The notes: generated by a model not told the origin, from the letters alone. Positions 35,069 to 45,440 are shown, numbered from the stretch's first letter. The stretch: 64,000 nt of DNA from Bacteroidetes bacterium ADurb.Bin008 (GCA_002071445.1 MWFE01000013.1:87315-151314), one strand, 5' to 3'. Translations and numbers: made by a program.

Positions 35069-36130
35069 TTAATCAATCTGTCCCAAGCGTTCCAACTTGT
35101 AGTCGCCCGAGAGAATGTCCCTCCACCACTTTTCATTATCGATATACCATTTAACAGTGCTCCTAATCCCCTCCTCGAATCTGGTTTGGGGTGACCAACC
35201 CAACTCCTTCTTAATCTTAGTGGCATCAATGGCATACCGTTGGTCGTGTCCGGGTCTGTCCTTCACAAAGGTTATCAACTCCTCCCTCTTCTTCACCGAT
35301 CTGGGTTTAACCATCTCATCCAGAATGGTGCAAATGGTTCGCACAATCTCTATGTTCTGCTTCTCGGTATTGCCACCCACATTGTACGTTTCGCCAATTG
35401 TACCCTTCTCGAAAACAGTTATCAGGGCGTGAGCATGGTCCTCAACATAGAGCCAATCGCGGACGTTGTCACCCTTCCCGTAAACGGGAATCTGCTCTTC
35501 GGACAAACATTTTAGTATCACAACGGGTATCAACTTCTCGGGAAACTGATAGGGCCCGTAATTGTTTGAGCAATTGGTGATGAGGACAGGCAGCCCGAAG
35601 GTGTGAAACCAAGCCCTAACCAAATGGTCGGACGAGGCTTTGCTGGACGAGTATGGCGAGCGTGGGTCGTATGGTGTGGTCTCGGTGAAGTATCCCTCCT
35701 TGCCTAACGACCCGAAAACCTCATCTGTGGAAATATGTAAAAATCTGAATTGCTGCTTCTTGGTATCAGAGAGGGAGGCCAGGTGACGTCGGGTGGCCTC
35801 AAGCATGTTGTAGGTTCCCATGATATTGGTAACCATAAACTGTCCCGGGCCATCTATGGAGCGGTCAACATGCGACTCGGCAGCCAAATGGAAAACACCC
35901 TCGGGTTGATACTTATCAAACAGGGCAAAAAGAGCCTCCTTATCAGCCACATCGCATTTTTCAAAAACATATTTTGATGCATCGTCAAGGCTTTTCAACG
36001 AGTTCAGATTCCCTGCATAGGTCAGGGCATCCATATTGATAATCCGATACTTATCGCTTTTATATAAAAGGTGAACGAGATTCGACCCAATGAATCCGGC
36101 TCCGCCGGTAACGATAATGGTTTTTTTCAT
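35069..36130 (-). CDS. rmlB: dTDP-glucose 4,6-dehydratase
   Basis: Extended SDR enzyme making dTDP-4-keto-6-deoxyglucose, the branch-point substrate for both RmlC and the WecE-like transaminase encoded in the same locus. It has 353 residues. Seen: GGAGFIGSNLVHLL (NAD binding), HLAAESHVDRSI, STDEVFGSLG, and the catalytic YSSSKASSDHLV (YxxxK). A strong Shine-Dalgarno AAGGAGG sits 7 nt before the ATG, which is unusual in this phylum. Confidence 0.97.
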   Translation of the reverse strand: MKKTIIVTGGAGFIGSNLVHLLYKSDKYRIINMDALTYAGNLNSLKSLDDASKYVFEKCDVADKEALFALFDKYQPEGVFHLAAESHVDRSIDGPGQFMVTNIMGTYNMLEATRRHLASLSDTKKQQFRFLHISTDEVFGSLGKEGYFTETTPYDPRSPYSSSKASSDHLVRAWFHTFGLPVLITNCSNNYGPYQFPEKLIPVVILKCLSEEQIPVYGKGDNVRDWLYVEDHAHALITVFEKGTIGETYNVGGNTEKQNIEIVRTICTILDEMVKPRSVKKREELITFVKDRPGHDQRYAIDATKIKKELGWSPQTRFEEGIRSTVKWYIDNEKWWRDILSGDYKLERLGQID

Positions 36131-36162
36131 GTCTTCCTCCTTAATAATTAGTGCCTTAATGG

Positions 36163-37041
36163 CTATCTGCTTTTTATCAATCTCTTCAGGTAATCGGCAT
36201 AAGTGCTTTTGCCCAACTCTTGGGTGAGCTTCACAAATTGGTCCCTATCGATATATCCCATGATCAGCGCAATCTCTTCGATACACGAAATCTTGAGGCT
36301 GGTCCTCTTCTCGATGGTTTTAACAAAATCTGTGGCTTCGGAAAGCGCTTCGTGGGTTCCTGTATCCAACCATGCGTATCCTCTGCTCATCACCTGAAGT
36401 TTGAGGCTACCCCTTTGGAGGTACTCCTGATTCACAGATGTTATCTCCAGCTCGCCGCGCCACGAGGGTTTCACATTTTTGGCAACCTCCACCACGCTGT
36501 TTGGGTAGAAATAGAGGCCAACCACCGCATAGTTGGACTTGGGCTCCTTGGGTTTCTCCTCAATGCTAAGCACATTTCCCTGCTTATCAATTTCGGCCAC
36601 CCCATACCTCTCCGGATCATCAACATAGTAACCGAACACAACCGATTTTCCCTCATTATCGACCATGCTCACCGAATTTTGCAACATCTTTTGCAATCCT
36701 GCACCGTAAAAAATGTTGTCGCCCAGCACAAGGCACACATTATCCTTACCAATGAAACTCTCACCAATGATGAAAGCCTGCGCCAATCCGTCGGGTGAGG
36801 GCTGCTCGGCGTACTCAAAATTTACCCCCAATTGCTTCCCGCTTCCAAAAAGGTTCTTGAAATTGGGCAAATCGTGCGGTGTGGAAATAATCAGGATATC
36901 CCTGATTCCGGCCAGCATCAGCACCGAAAGAGGATAGTAAATCATGGGTTTGTCGTAAACCGGTAGCAACTGCTTGCTTATGGCCCTCGTTACGGGGTGT
37001 AAACGGGTGCCGGCACCGCCGGCAAGTATTATTCCTTTCAT
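36163..37041 (-). CDS. rmlA: Glucose-1-phosphate thymidylyltransferase
   Basis: Joins dTTP and glucose 1-phosphate to dTDP-glucose. It has 292 residues. Seen: the nucleotidyltransferase signature [43 protein letters not shown] with the catalytic metal Asp, and [22 protein letters not shown]. It is 32 bp upstream of rmlB in the same operon. The phosphohexomutase at 9-10.3 kb could supply its substrate. Confidence 0.97.
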   Translation of the reverse strand: MKGIILAGGAGTRLHPVTRAISKQLLPVYDKPMIYYPLSVLMLAGIRDILIISTPHDLPNFKNLFGSGKQLGVNFEYAEQPSPDGLAQAFIIGESFIGKDNVCLVLGDNIFYGAGLQKMLQNSVSMVDNEGKSVVFGYYVDDPERYGVAEIDKQGNVLSIEEKPKEPKSNYAVVGLYFYPNSVVEVAKNVKPSWRGELEITSVNQEYLQRGSLKLQVMSRGYAWLDTGTHEALSEATDFVKTIEKRTSLKISCIEEIALIMGYIDRDQFVKLTQELGKSTYADYLKRLIKSR

Positions 37042-37078
37042 TTTTAAATGGTTTTGTTGCTTTGATTATGGTTGCCAA

Positions 37079-38476
37079 TCACATTTTTTCACCCTTTCCA
37101 ATGGCATACACTTTAAAGCCAATCTTGCGCAGGGCGGCATGGTCAAGGATATTACGTCCATCGAACAGGAATGCGGGCTTCTTCATGCTGCTGAATATCC
37201 TTTTCCAATCGAGGGTTTTAAACTCGTCCCACTCGGTGACCACCGCAATGGCATGTGCATCCTTACAAGCATCGTATGGGTTGTTGTGAACGGTAAGCAT
37301 CCTTTCGTTCTCCTCCGGTGAGCGACTGCTCAGGAAGTTTAAATCGTTGTACATACTGCCGGCAGGCACACGGGGGTCGTACACATGAACCAGAGCCAAG
37401 TCGTTGAGTAGATGATCGGTAACGTATATGGCTGCCGACTCCCTGGTATCGTTGGTATCCTTTTTAAACGCCCATCCCAGCATGGCAATTTTCTTATCAG
37501 TAACGGTATTGAACAGGGAGGTAATTATTTTTTGAGCAAAACGGCGCTTCTGGTAATCGTTCATAATCACCACCTGATCCCAGTAGGCAGCCACCTCGGG
37601 TAGACCAAAGTGCTCGCACAGGTAAACCAGGTTAAGAATATCCTTTTGGAAACAGCTCCCCCCAAAACCCACCGATGATTTTAAAAACTTGGGGCCGATA
37701 CGGCTATCGGTTCCAATGGCGTGGGCCACCTCATCCACATCGGCATCGGTTGCTTCGCAAAGGGCCGATATGCTGTTGATTGACGAAATCCGCTGAGCCA
37801 AAAAGGCGTTGGCAACGAGCTTGCTCAACTCCGACGACCAGAGGCGGGTTTGGATAATCCTCTCGCGGGGTACCCAGTGGGCATAAATATCGGTGAGCGC
37901 CTCAATGGCCTCCAGCCCTTCGGGGGTTTGATCGCCTCCAATGAGCACGCGGTCGGGATGGAGCAAATCGCTTACAGCCGTTCCCTCGGCCAAAAACTCG
38001 GGGTTCGACAGAACCCTAAACTTCACCCCGTTGCTGCTTTCGTCTAAGATTGCCTTAATGGATTGCGCCGTTCGTACCGGCAGGGTCGATTTCTCCACCA
38101 CTATCTTATCCGATGTGGCTGTTTGAGCAATCTGCCTTGCACTCAACTCAACATACTTAAGATCTGCGGCGCGTCCTTTGCCCGTACCGTACGTTTTGGT
38201 AGGGGTATTCACGCTGATAAAAATCATTTCGGCCTCCCTAATCCCCTTCTCGATATCGGTGGAAAAGAAAAGGTTACGACCCCGTGCCTCCTTTACCACC
38301 TCCAACAGCCCGGGCTCGTACACGGGCAACTCATCGGTTTGCCATGCGGCAATGCGGTCGGGATTGATATCAACAACGGTTACCCTAATTTCAGGACATT
38401 TCTGAGCAATCACTGCCATGGTGGGTCCACCCACATAGCCTGCTCCAATGCAACAGATATTTTTAATCTTAATCAT
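37079..38476 (-). CDS. ugd: UDP-glucose 6-dehydrogenase
   Basis: Oxidises UDP-glucose to UDP-glucuronate with 2 NAD+. The ATG at 38476 ([17 protein letters not shown]) gives 465 residues; the longer frame starts with TTG. Seen: GAGYVG at the dinucleotide fold, [29 protein letters not shown], and [14 protein letters not shown] with the catalytic cysteine. The length and KGRAADL insert resemble the eukaryote-like Ugd class. UDP-GlcA would give the polymer a uronic acid, a possible substrate for the AsnB-like amidotransferase of this locus. Confidence 0.95.
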   Translation of the reverse strand: MIKIKNICCIGAGYVGGPTMAVIAQKCPEIRVTVVDINPDRIAAWQTDELPVYEPGLLEVVKEARGRNLFFSTDIEKGIREAEMIFISVNTPTKTYGTGKGRAADLKYVELSARQIAQTATSDKIVVEKSTLPVRTAQSIKAILDESSNGVKFRVLSNPEFLAEGTAVSDLLHPDRVLIGGDQTPEGLEAIEALTDIYAHWVPRERIIQTRLWSSELSKLVANAFLAQRISSINSISALCEATDADVDEVAHAIGTDSRIGPKFLKSSVGFGGSCFQKDILNLVYLCEHFGLPEVAAYWDQVVIMNDYQKRRFAQKIITSLFNTVTDKKIAMLGWAFKKDTNDTRESAAIYVTDHLLNDLALVHVYDPRVPAGSMYNDLNFLSSRSPEENERMLTVHNNPYDACKDAHAIAVVTEWDEFKTLDWKRIFSSMKKPAFLFDGRNILDHAALRKIGFKVYAIGKGEKM

Positions 38477-38657
38477 TACCTTTTCTAAAAAACGATGATA
38501 CAATAAGATGTAATTACAACTCTAACTACAAATAAAGGGTAATATTACCAATAATGGAATGAATTTTATCGTATTGTGTTTAATAACAATATGGCTTTGC
38601 CTTGTTAAAAAATCTAGAAATAGAAAAAACAGAATCAATAATCTGATTTTCAAATTA

Positions 38658-39563
38658 TTATTTTAAATAGGCACCAAAAAGTTTTGCCAATGCCGGAAAC
38701 GTGTTCCAATGAAATTGAAAAAAGCCCTCCCGGGTATGCTTCCTCGCTTTGCGGTAGTATTGCCCCCACTGTTTTAGCGCCAAGGTTTTCACCTTTCTGC
38801 TCACCCTAGTTCGTTTGCAAATACCCCATACGTTGTCCGCTATCTCCCTAAGATATAAAGAGGTATAGATATACTTCCCCCTTTGAGTCTCACCATCCAT
38901 CCTGAAATAATTCAATGGTTGCGATACGAAGCAAAGCCTGCTGTTGTGTAGCAGTTCAACCCAAAAGTACCTGTCGCCTCCCAGCCTGAAGCTGAAAAGT
39001 TTTGTCCAATTGACCTTGGATATCAAATTATGTCGGAAGAGAACGGCACCCGCATTGGGAATTACGTTGATAATGGGCATAAAACGGGCCAGCAACTCAT
39101 TGCCATCCATGCAGAAATCGCTCTGCCAAAGGGTTGGATGAAGCACGCTGAGGTTTTGAAGATGATTGCCCACCACCTCATCATCGGCGTTCACAAAATT
39201 CGACTGGCAATAGGCCAAATCAACTCCTTCATTTTGCTCAATGGCACCCATGAGCCTTGCTAGAAGCTCAGCATGGGCAAAATCGTCAGATTCGGCAATC
39301 CAAATGTATTGGCCCTTGGCCAAATCCATACCCTTTTTCCACTGCCTGAATGGACTGCCCGAATTGTGTTCGTTAATACAGGTACTAATTCGCCTATCCT
39401 GCGAGGCGTACCGTTCCATTACCTCACGGCTGTTGTCGGTGGAGCAATCATCGAGGATGATAACCTCTATATCAGCGTAAGTTTGATGAAGAACGCTCTC
39501 AATCCGCTTTGGCAGAAAGCGGGCATGGTTGTAATTGGGAATTATTACGCTTACGGTTGGCAA
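38658..39563 (-). CDS. Glycosyltransferase family 2
   Basis: A 301-residue cytoplasmic GT-A enzyme. Seen: VSVIIPNYNHARFL at the start, VIILDDCSTDNSREV, the DXD-type WIAESDDFAHAELL and a likely acceptor loop GGDRYFWVELLHN. No membrane helices. It probably adds a sugar to the lipid-linked intermediate or repeat unit of the locus polysaccharide. Donor unknown. It follows asnB-like and precedes ugd. Confidence 0.9.
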   Translation of the reverse strand: MPTVSVIIPNYNHARFLPKRIESVLHQTYADIEVIILDDCSTDNSREVMERYASQDRRISTCINEHNSGSPFRQWKKGMDLAKGQYIWIAESDDFAHAELLARLMGAIEQNEGVDLAYCQSNFVNADDEVVGNHLQNLSVLHPTLWQSDFCMDGNELLARFMPIINVIPNAGAVLFRHNLISKVNWTKLFSFRLGGDRYFWVELLHNSRLCFVSQPLNYFRMDGETQRGKYIYTSLYLREIADNVWGICKRTRVSRKVKTLALKQWGQYYRKARKHTREGFFQFHWNTFPALAKLFGAYLK

Positions 39564-39661
39564 ATCTGAACCTTTTGAGTAAACCTATAGCGTGAGTTGA
39601 AATTTTGTGTTTGATAAAGCCACCGGGATGACTAACGGCAACACGAACCAAGCATATTAAT

Positions 39662-41536
39662 TTAAACGGCAGACAGTGAAATTTTATCAAGAAATAGCCG
39701 TGCCCATGTCTCAAAACTAATCAATGCCCAGGCTGCAGCCCCTTCGTGCTGCGACATGGCAGGCAAATGGGAGAAATGCTTTTCCACCAAAGCCACATTG
39801 TAAATACCCCGCTTCCTGATGCCGGGGACAATGGTATCGAGTACCCATGTGCGAAAATCTCTATTGCTATAAATATCGGTCAGCGGTATTTCGAGGCCTG
39901 CGGATGTAGCATTGGAAAACTCCTTACCAAAGTATTTCTCAGATACACCTTTTAGGATAGTCCCCGCACCACCATTTTGGGTCAATCCATTTTGTACCAA
40001 ATACTTATCAGGTAATCGCCTGGCGAAATCAACCACATTATGGTCAAGGAACGGCACCCTGTTTTCCATGGATTGGGCCATGGTCATCTTCTCGTGCCTC
40101 ATCAACAAATCCATTAGAGTGGTGATCAATTCGTACCTCTGACTCTTGCGGACGAAACTGCCATTGCCCGAATTAAAAATTTCCTTCCTTTTAACTGCCG
40201 TTGAATCCATCCGGAAGTCGGGTTTCATTTGCATCAGCAAATCGGGATTGAAATGGGCAGAGGCATCAATATACCGATCTACGGCCGATACATCTTTACC
40301 GTTTCCATCTCCCCCCCCACGATTCTGCATACTGTTGAGCAGATGAGGTGGCCCCACCAGCAGCTCATCGGCACCATCGCCGCTAAGGAATACGGTGAAG
40401 TAATCCCTTGCCCTTCCTGCCAACAGCAGGGCTCCAAGTGCGGTGGGCGAAAACAGGGGGAAATCGAAATGCCAAACGGCCTTGGCAAAATTTTCAACGT
40501 AATAGTCGGTGCTCAAAACAAACTTATGGCCCTCAATGCCGATTTTACCCAAAGCGTAGTCGATGCGCTGCTCTTCCGCAGAGTGCTGACTATTGGGTAT
40601 CACCGATACCGTACCGGCATTGCGGCTTTTCAGGGTATCAGCAGCCAGCATGGCAATAAGCGATGAGCCAATGCTTCCCGACAGCTGACAACCAATCTTA
40701 ACATCGCCCAGAAGTTGCAGCTGCAAACTCTGCTGTAGCTTTTCTTCCAACCACCGTTTGGCCTCTTCAAAATCAATATCCAATACCTGGTCACCATTAT
40801 AAATCTCCCAATACTTCCTGATTTGGATGCCATCGGGATTTACTTCGATATAATGGCCGGGCTGAAGGGCATGAACGTTTTTCAACAGGGTTTCCTCTCC
40901 GGCTATATGCCCAAAGCGTGTGTACTCATCGAGTTTTGAGTAATCCAACTCCGCTTTGAAACCGCTATGGTATAGAAAGGTCTTTACCTCGGAACCAAAA
41001 ATAAAAGTATCGCCATTTTTATGGTAATACATTGGTTTTATGCCCATTCTGTCCCTGGCGATGTAGGTGGTTTTCCTTTTTAAATCGATGATACACAGGG
41101 CAAACATACCGTTGAGTTTTTCGAGCATCCTTTCGAAACCCAATAGCTGGTAAAGGTAAAGTATGATTTCGGTATCGGTTTTACTCCTAAAGGCAAACCC
41201 TTTGCTTTCAAGTATCGATTTGTACTCAAAGGCATTGAAAATGCCTCCGTTAAAGGCAATTATTACCCCATTCTTGTAATCCACCATGGGTTGATGCCCA
41301 CTTTCCGATAAATCGAAAATGCTCAACCGCTTAAAACCTACTCCACAATTATAGCCCTGAAGGGTAGTGACAGCATCGGATGGTTTGAACTCCTTGAATG
41401 TAGCCTCGCGATTGGAATAGACAACAATACCGGTATCGTCGGGGCCCCTATGGTTGATTGCTTCGGTCATTGCGGCCAACTCGGTGATGTTGACCCCTTG
41501 GTTTTTCAGATTGATGATACCGGTATATCCACACAT
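39662..41536 (-). CDS. Asparagine-synthase-like amidotransferase
   Basis: A 624-residue AsnB-type protein. The N-terminal glutaminase domain is intact: Cys2 as the first residue after Met (MCGYTGI), NHRGPDDTG, RLSIFDLSESGHQP and FNGGIFN. In the synthetase half the PP-loop normally reading SGGxDSS is SGSIGSS (Gly to Ser and Asp to Gly), although LSGDGADELLVG remains. Family members in O-antigen loci (WbpS type) amidate uronic acids; with ugd two genes away, amidation of a glucuronate-derived sugar is a reasonable inference. The altered PP-loop may mean weak or lost ATP chemistry. Confidence 0.9.
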   Translation of the reverse strand: MCGYTGIINLKNQGVNITELAAMTEAINHRGPDDTGIVVYSNREATFKEFKPSDAVTTLQGYNCGVGFKRLSIFDLSESGHQPMVDYKNGVIIAFNGGIFNAFEYKSILESKGFAFRSKTDTEIILYLYQLLGFERMLEKLNGMFALCIIDLKRKTTYIARDRMGIKPMYYHKNGDTFIFGSEVKTFLYHSGFKAELDYSKLDEYTRFGHIAGEETLLKNVHALQPGHYIEVNPDGIQIRKYWEIYNGDQVLDIDFEEAKRWLEEKLQQSLQLQLLGDVKIGCQLSGSIGSSLIAMLAADTLKSRNAGTVSVIPNSQHSAEEQRIDYALGKIGIEGHKFVLSTDYYVENFAKAVWHFDFPLFSPTALGALLLAGRARDYFTVFLSGDGADELLVGPPHLLNSMQNRGGGDGNGKDVSAVDRYIDASAHFNPDLLMQMKPDFRMDSTAVKRKEIFNSGNGSFVRKSQRYELITTLMDLLMRHEKMTMAQSMENRVPFLDHNVVDFARRLPDKYLVQNGLTQNGGAGTILKGVSEKYFGKEFSNATSAGLEIPLTDIYSNRDFRTWVLDTIVPGIRKRGIYNVALVEKHFSHLPAMSQHEGAAAWALISFETWARLFLDKISLSAV

Positions 41537-41768
41537 AGGCTAATGGCTATTTAATATTGCGCTGTCCATCAGCGCTAAAAATAAAACTGCTTGACCGTAA
41601 AGGTGAATTTCTGCGTACCAAGTCACCCCCAAGTCCCGCGGCAAAAATAACGCTAATCTCACAATCCGCAAGGGCTGCTCTTTGAAATAATAAGCCACTT
41701 TCGTGGCACTGCTCCAATATAATGGATGTCAAATATTTCATAAAAAAGGGAAGCAGTGAATCTTTGGA

Positions 41769-42722
41769 TTATCCCTTATTTGCCATTTCGCCATGCCTCA
41801 ATGCCTCCCTCCAGCTCGGTCGTAACTGCCGTGCAGAGGTATTGGGCAGGTTGAGCATTTCCCGATGCTTGTTCTGAATTTGTGCTTTCAACTCCTCCAC
41901 CCTTTCGCCCTCATACCGTGTGAAGGTTATCCGGGAGCCCTTCTCCCCGTCGTAGTACTCCACTCCCAGAAAAGGGGCATAGGCAGTACGATGATTGGCG
42001 GTTAGCGCCAGAATAAAATCCCAGTCCACAAGCCTGTTCAGGCTCTCGTCGAAACGAAAGCCTTTGCCCACCACATCCTTTCGATGACCGAAGCTGTTGA
42101 TGTCAATATGGTTCAACTCCCAACATTGGGCCCACACAAAGCGTTCGCCAAAATAGCCGATGGTCTCATTGCCGTCGTTGATTATCCTTGCTCCGGCATA
42201 ACAGGCATCGAGCCCTCCGTAGTCCATAAAGACAATCATGGTTCGCAGATAACTGGGGTACCACGCATTGTCGGTATCCAGGTAAAAAATGTACTTCCCC
42301 CGCGCCCTTTCCAGTCCGTGGTTGCGGGCATGCGATACCCCCAGGTGCTCCGTGGGAAAATAGCGAATACGCCCATCGTTGTACTTGTCGGCAATGAGCG
42401 AGGCCAACCCGTCGGTGCTGCCATCGTCAACAATCAGTAGTTCCCAGTTGGTGTGATGCTGATTCAGCACGCCGGCAATGGGTTTATGGATGCAAAATGC
42501 CCTGTTGTATGCAGGCATTACGATGGATACCTCAATGGCATCAACCGAATCCCTGTGGGCTAGATAGATTGCATCAATCCTTCTCAAGAACCTCCTTTCC
42601 CTAACCCTGTTCCACACCTTTCTCCGCTTGCTGGGCTTACGGTAGGGAACAAATGGCAAGGCATGCAGTATATCTTTGAGGAGATCCTTGAGGAGATACC
42701 ATGAAGTGCGAAAGATTTTCAT
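41769..42722 (-). CDS. Glycosyltransferase family 2
   Basis: A 317-residue GT-A enzyme: basic N-terminus (RKPSKRRKVWNRVRERRF) that may bind the membrane surface, then VSIVMPAYNRAFCI, LIVDDGSTDGLASLI, ARNHGLERARGKYIFYLDTDNAW with the DXD motif. Donor unknown. It belongs to the polysaccharide locus between the BNR protein and the AsnB-like gene. Confidence 0.9.
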   Translation of the reverse strand: MKIFRTSWYLLKDLLKDILHALPFVPYRKPSKRRKVWNRVRERRFLRRIDAIYLAHRDSVDAIEVSIVMPAYNRAFCIHKPIAGVLNQHHTNWELLIVDDGSTDGLASLIADKYNDGRIRYFPTEHLGVSHARNHGLERARGKYIFYLDTDNAWYPSYLRTMIVFMDYGGLDACYAGARIINDGNETIGYFGERFVWAQCWELNHIDINSFGHRKDVVGKGFRFDESLNRLVDWDFILALTANHRTAYAPFLGVEYYDGEKGSRITFTRYEGERVEELKAQIQNKHREMLNLPNTSARQLRPSWREALRHGEMANKG

Positions 42723-42893
42723 CTCTCTTTTAAGAGTACTGTATTTGCTTGAGTTTATAAGTAAAACTATGAAATAATGTGTGGGCGTACATATTTATAT
42801 AAAAACACCCCTGACACGATTTTGCACCTTGCAGGGGTTGGGATAGGTTTATATTAATGTTCAAAATTTTTTAACAAGACAGCAAAAATTCAA

Positions 42894-44258
42894 CTACTTA
42901 CACACAGAACTCAAGTCCCAATCAACAATATATATCGGGCTAACGCTTTTCTCAACATCCCTATCACCGTCGGGTTGATGATTGTATTGAATCAGCATGG
43001 AGAGTATATTATCCTTTGCCCAGCGGGTACGGTCAATAATGGGTTCAGCATAACCAAGTGGTTCGTTCCATAAGACCTTTATATTGGCCTCATCAAACTC
43101 ATAATTTGGCGGGTAAAGTGTTAATACCGACATTTTATCATTGGTGAAATCGGCTCTTAAAATGATATGAACAATATCCTTTCTGTCGATTACTATTTCG
43201 GGTCGGCTAAAGGGAATCTGAAGCGTTCCGCCTCCCGAGAGGTTAAACACATTCTTTCTGTTGGACACAACGGTGTTGTTCCACTTTTTTCCATCGTACC
43301 ATAAGTGCTGATACTGCGTTATGCCATTCTCGTCGTTGGCATAATATGCTATATGGGGATTTCCATGGCCGTCAACGGCCATACTGGTTTGATTGATAAG
43401 GTTTGCCCCTACGGGCACTGCCCACACGGTCTCGCTATTCACTTGTGTTATGGGCAACGTTGCCGTTATACCATGTACAGTTAACCACGATTTACCATTG
43501 TCGGATGTTGCAATGTAGTCAATCCCGATATTATTGATCAACGACATTTCATTTTTAGTAACACTGCGGGTTCTCCACACATAGGATAGATGCATTTTCC
43601 CCATGCCATCGAAAGCCGGGTGATTCCAATACGGGTTACTTGACCAGGGCTTCTGATTTCGTCCTGACAGGATGCAATTGGGCATATCACTCCATGTTTC
43701 ACTGTCGGTATCGTAAATTTTCATACACGCCTGCCCATTGGTTGCCCCGCCATCCCTATATAGAAACATCAACGTTGAATCCATAGGATTCATAACAAAT
43801 GCCGGGTAGGTAACCGTAGTCTCCCTCAGTCCGGTCATTGGCTTTGGTTTGCCCCACTCGCTGATATTCAACGGGATATCAGAAACCTGATAACGCAAGG
43901 AATGTCCATGGTGATCGTAAGCAATGTGTATATACCCCTTTTTATCAATGCCGAGGCTGATGGAGTTATGGGCGTCACCAATTCGATAGTTGCCTTTCAA
44001 AGTATCGGCATGCCACTTATCGGTTTGCAATTCCCTTTGGATAAGAATTATATTCGCGGTATCCCTGTAAAATGCTGTAAACTGATATCCTCCAAAGGTT
44101 ACAATACCATGATGCCTGAAAATTACCGTATTCACCGTGTTACCTGCCCAACCCTCGGACAACCCAATTACTGCCTGCGGCTCAATGGGCTTTGCGTTGA
44201 AAAATGAAATACAAAGAAAAAACAACGCTTGAAAGTATAGGAAAAGCCTCATTGCCAT
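42894..44258 (-). CDS. Secreted BNR-4 repeat protein, possible polysaccharide lyase (PL24/PL25-like)
   Basis: A 454-residue exported protein (signal peptide to about FFNAKP) with a beta-propeller of BNR-like blades: DAHNSISLGIDKKGYIHIAYDHHGHSLRY, NPYWNHPAFDGMGKMHLSYVWR, ATSDNGKSWLTVHG, MAVDGHGNPHIAYYAND. The BNR-4 family contains the ulvan lyases of PL24/PL25, which use His/Tyr/Arg in a propeller; paired histidines at HN...DHHGH match that pattern. Inside a synthesis locus, such an enzyme could trim, release or modify the polymer in the periplasm or at the surface. Lyase activity is inferred, not shown. Confidence 0.72.
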   Translation of the reverse strand: MAMRLFLYFQALFFLCISFFNAKPIEPQAVIGLSEGWAGNTVNTVIFRHHGIVTFGGYQFTAFYRDTANIILIQRELQTDKWHADTLKGNYRIGDAHNSISLGIDKKGYIHIAYDHHGHSLRYQVSDIPLNISEWGKPKPMTGLRETTVTYPAFVMNPMDSTLMFLYRDGGATNGQACMKIYDTDSETWSDMPNCILSGRNQKPWSSNPYWNHPAFDGMGKMHLSYVWRTRSVTKNEMSLINNIGIDYIATSDNGKSWLTVHGITATLPITQVNSETVWAVPVGANLINQTSMAVDGHGNPHIAYYANDENGITQYQHLWYDGKKWNNTVVSNRKNVFNLSGGGTLQIPFSRPEIVIDRKDIVHIILRADFTNDKMSVLTLYPPNYEFDEANIKVLWNEPLGYAEPIIDRTRWAKDNILSMLIQYNHQPDGDRDVEKSVSPIYIVDWDLSSVCK

Positions 44259-44300
44259 GAAATTACATATTATTATTATGATCGAAAGAGGTAGCTAACC

Positions 44301-45440
44301 TCAAATTAATGCAGACTTCAGTACATCGCAAACTCTAGTAATATCACTCGTGCTCAACTCAAAGAAAAGAGGCAACCGGAGCAGACAATCGGAGTACCTG
44401 TTAGATTGCGGCAAATCGGAGCCGGTGTGTTTGTTTCTATAGAACTGACTTTGGTGCAAACTTAAGTAGTGAAAAACCGACAGAATGCCATTGGTTTTTA
44501 ATTTTTCAACAATTTGGGTGCGTTGCTCAAGATTTTTGCAAACCATGTAGAAAAGATGGCCGTTGTTGGTTGCAAAATCAGGGATGAAAGGTAAGTCTAT
44601 GTCATTTTCACTTGCCCATTGACCGAGTTTATCATTGTAATAATTCCAAATATCTCTCCTCTTTTGCTGTATTTGCTCCAAATGCTCCAGCTGAGCATAA
44701 AGGAATGCAGCTATTATTTCGGAGGGGAGGAATGACGAACCAATATCCACCCACCCATACTTATCCACCTCGCCCCGAAAAAATGCAGCACGATTGGTTC
44801 CTTTCTCCCATAATATTTCGGCGCGTTTTGCAAACTGCTCATCGTTAATAACAAGCATCCCGCCTTCGCCTGATATTATATTTTTTGTCTCATGGAAGGA
44901 AAAAGCAGCCAAGTGTCCAATGGAGCCCAGCGGTTTTTTTACACCATTTTTACCGGTATAATAGCTATCGATGGCCTGCGCCGCATCCTCAACAACGAAC
45001 AGGCTATAACGATTAGCCAGTTCCATTATTCTGTCCATATCGCAGGCAACGCCTGCGTAATGAACCGGCACTATGGCCCTTGTTTTGGGCGTTATGAGTC
45101 CTTCAATGGCTTCCTCGTCAATGCCCGGATGGTCCTTACGGCTATCGGCAAAAACAATTTTTGCCCCGCGCAAAACAAATGCATTGGCAGTGCTGACGAA
45201 AGTATAAGAAGGCATGATCACCTCGTCTTCGGGTTGAATATTGATAAGTAGAGCTGCCATTTCCAGCGCATCGGTACAGGAAGTGGTGAGCAGGCATTTT
45301 TTAAAACCAAATTTGTCTTGAAAAAAAGCATGACACATCTTGGTGTACTTGCCATTACCCGAAAGTTTACCGGAATTCACTGCATCGTACATGTAGTGAG
45401 CCTCTTTGCCGGTCAAATAGGGCTTATTGAATGGAATCAT
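44301..45440 (-). CDS. dTDP-4-amino-4,6-dideoxygalactose transaminase (WecE/RffA type)
   Basis: PLP-dependent sugar aminotransferase of the DegT/DnrJ/EryC1/StrS family, 379 residues. Seen: IPFNKPYLTGKEAHYMYDAV, LTTSCTDALEMAALL, MPSYTFVSTANAFVLRGA, VEDAAQAIDSYY and FSFHETKNIISGEGG with the PLP lysine. The N-terminal and GHLAAFSFHETKN patterns are those of RffA/WecE, which aminates dTDP-4-keto-6-deoxyglucose (the RmlB product) to dTDP-Fuc4N. Together with the NeuD-like acyltransferase this suggests an N-acylated 4-amino-sugar in the polymer. Confidence 0.92.
   Translation of the reverse strand: MIPFNKPYLTGKEAHYMYDAVNSGKLSGNGKYTKMCHAFFQDKFGFKKCLLTTSCTDALEMAALLINIQPEDEVIMPSYTFVSTANAFVLRGAKIVFADSRKDHPGIDEEAIEGLITPKTRAIVPVHYAGVACDMDRIMELANRYSLFVVEDAAQAIDSYYTGKNGVKKPLGSIGHLAAFSFHETKNIISGEGGMLVINDEQFAKRAEILWEKGTNRAAFFRGEVDKYGWVDIGSSFLPSEIIAAFLYAQLEHLEQIQQKRRDIWNYYNDKLGQWASENDIDLPFIPDFATNNGHLFYMVCKNLEQRTQIVEKLKTNGILSVFHYLSLHQSQFYRNKHTGSDLPQSNRYSDCLLRLPLFFELSTSDITRVCDVLKSALI

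Noticed and set aside
41547..41741. 64-residue minus-strand ORF between the GT2 and AsnB-like genes
   Set aside because: No recognisable motif or domain and no clear initiation context; probably chance.
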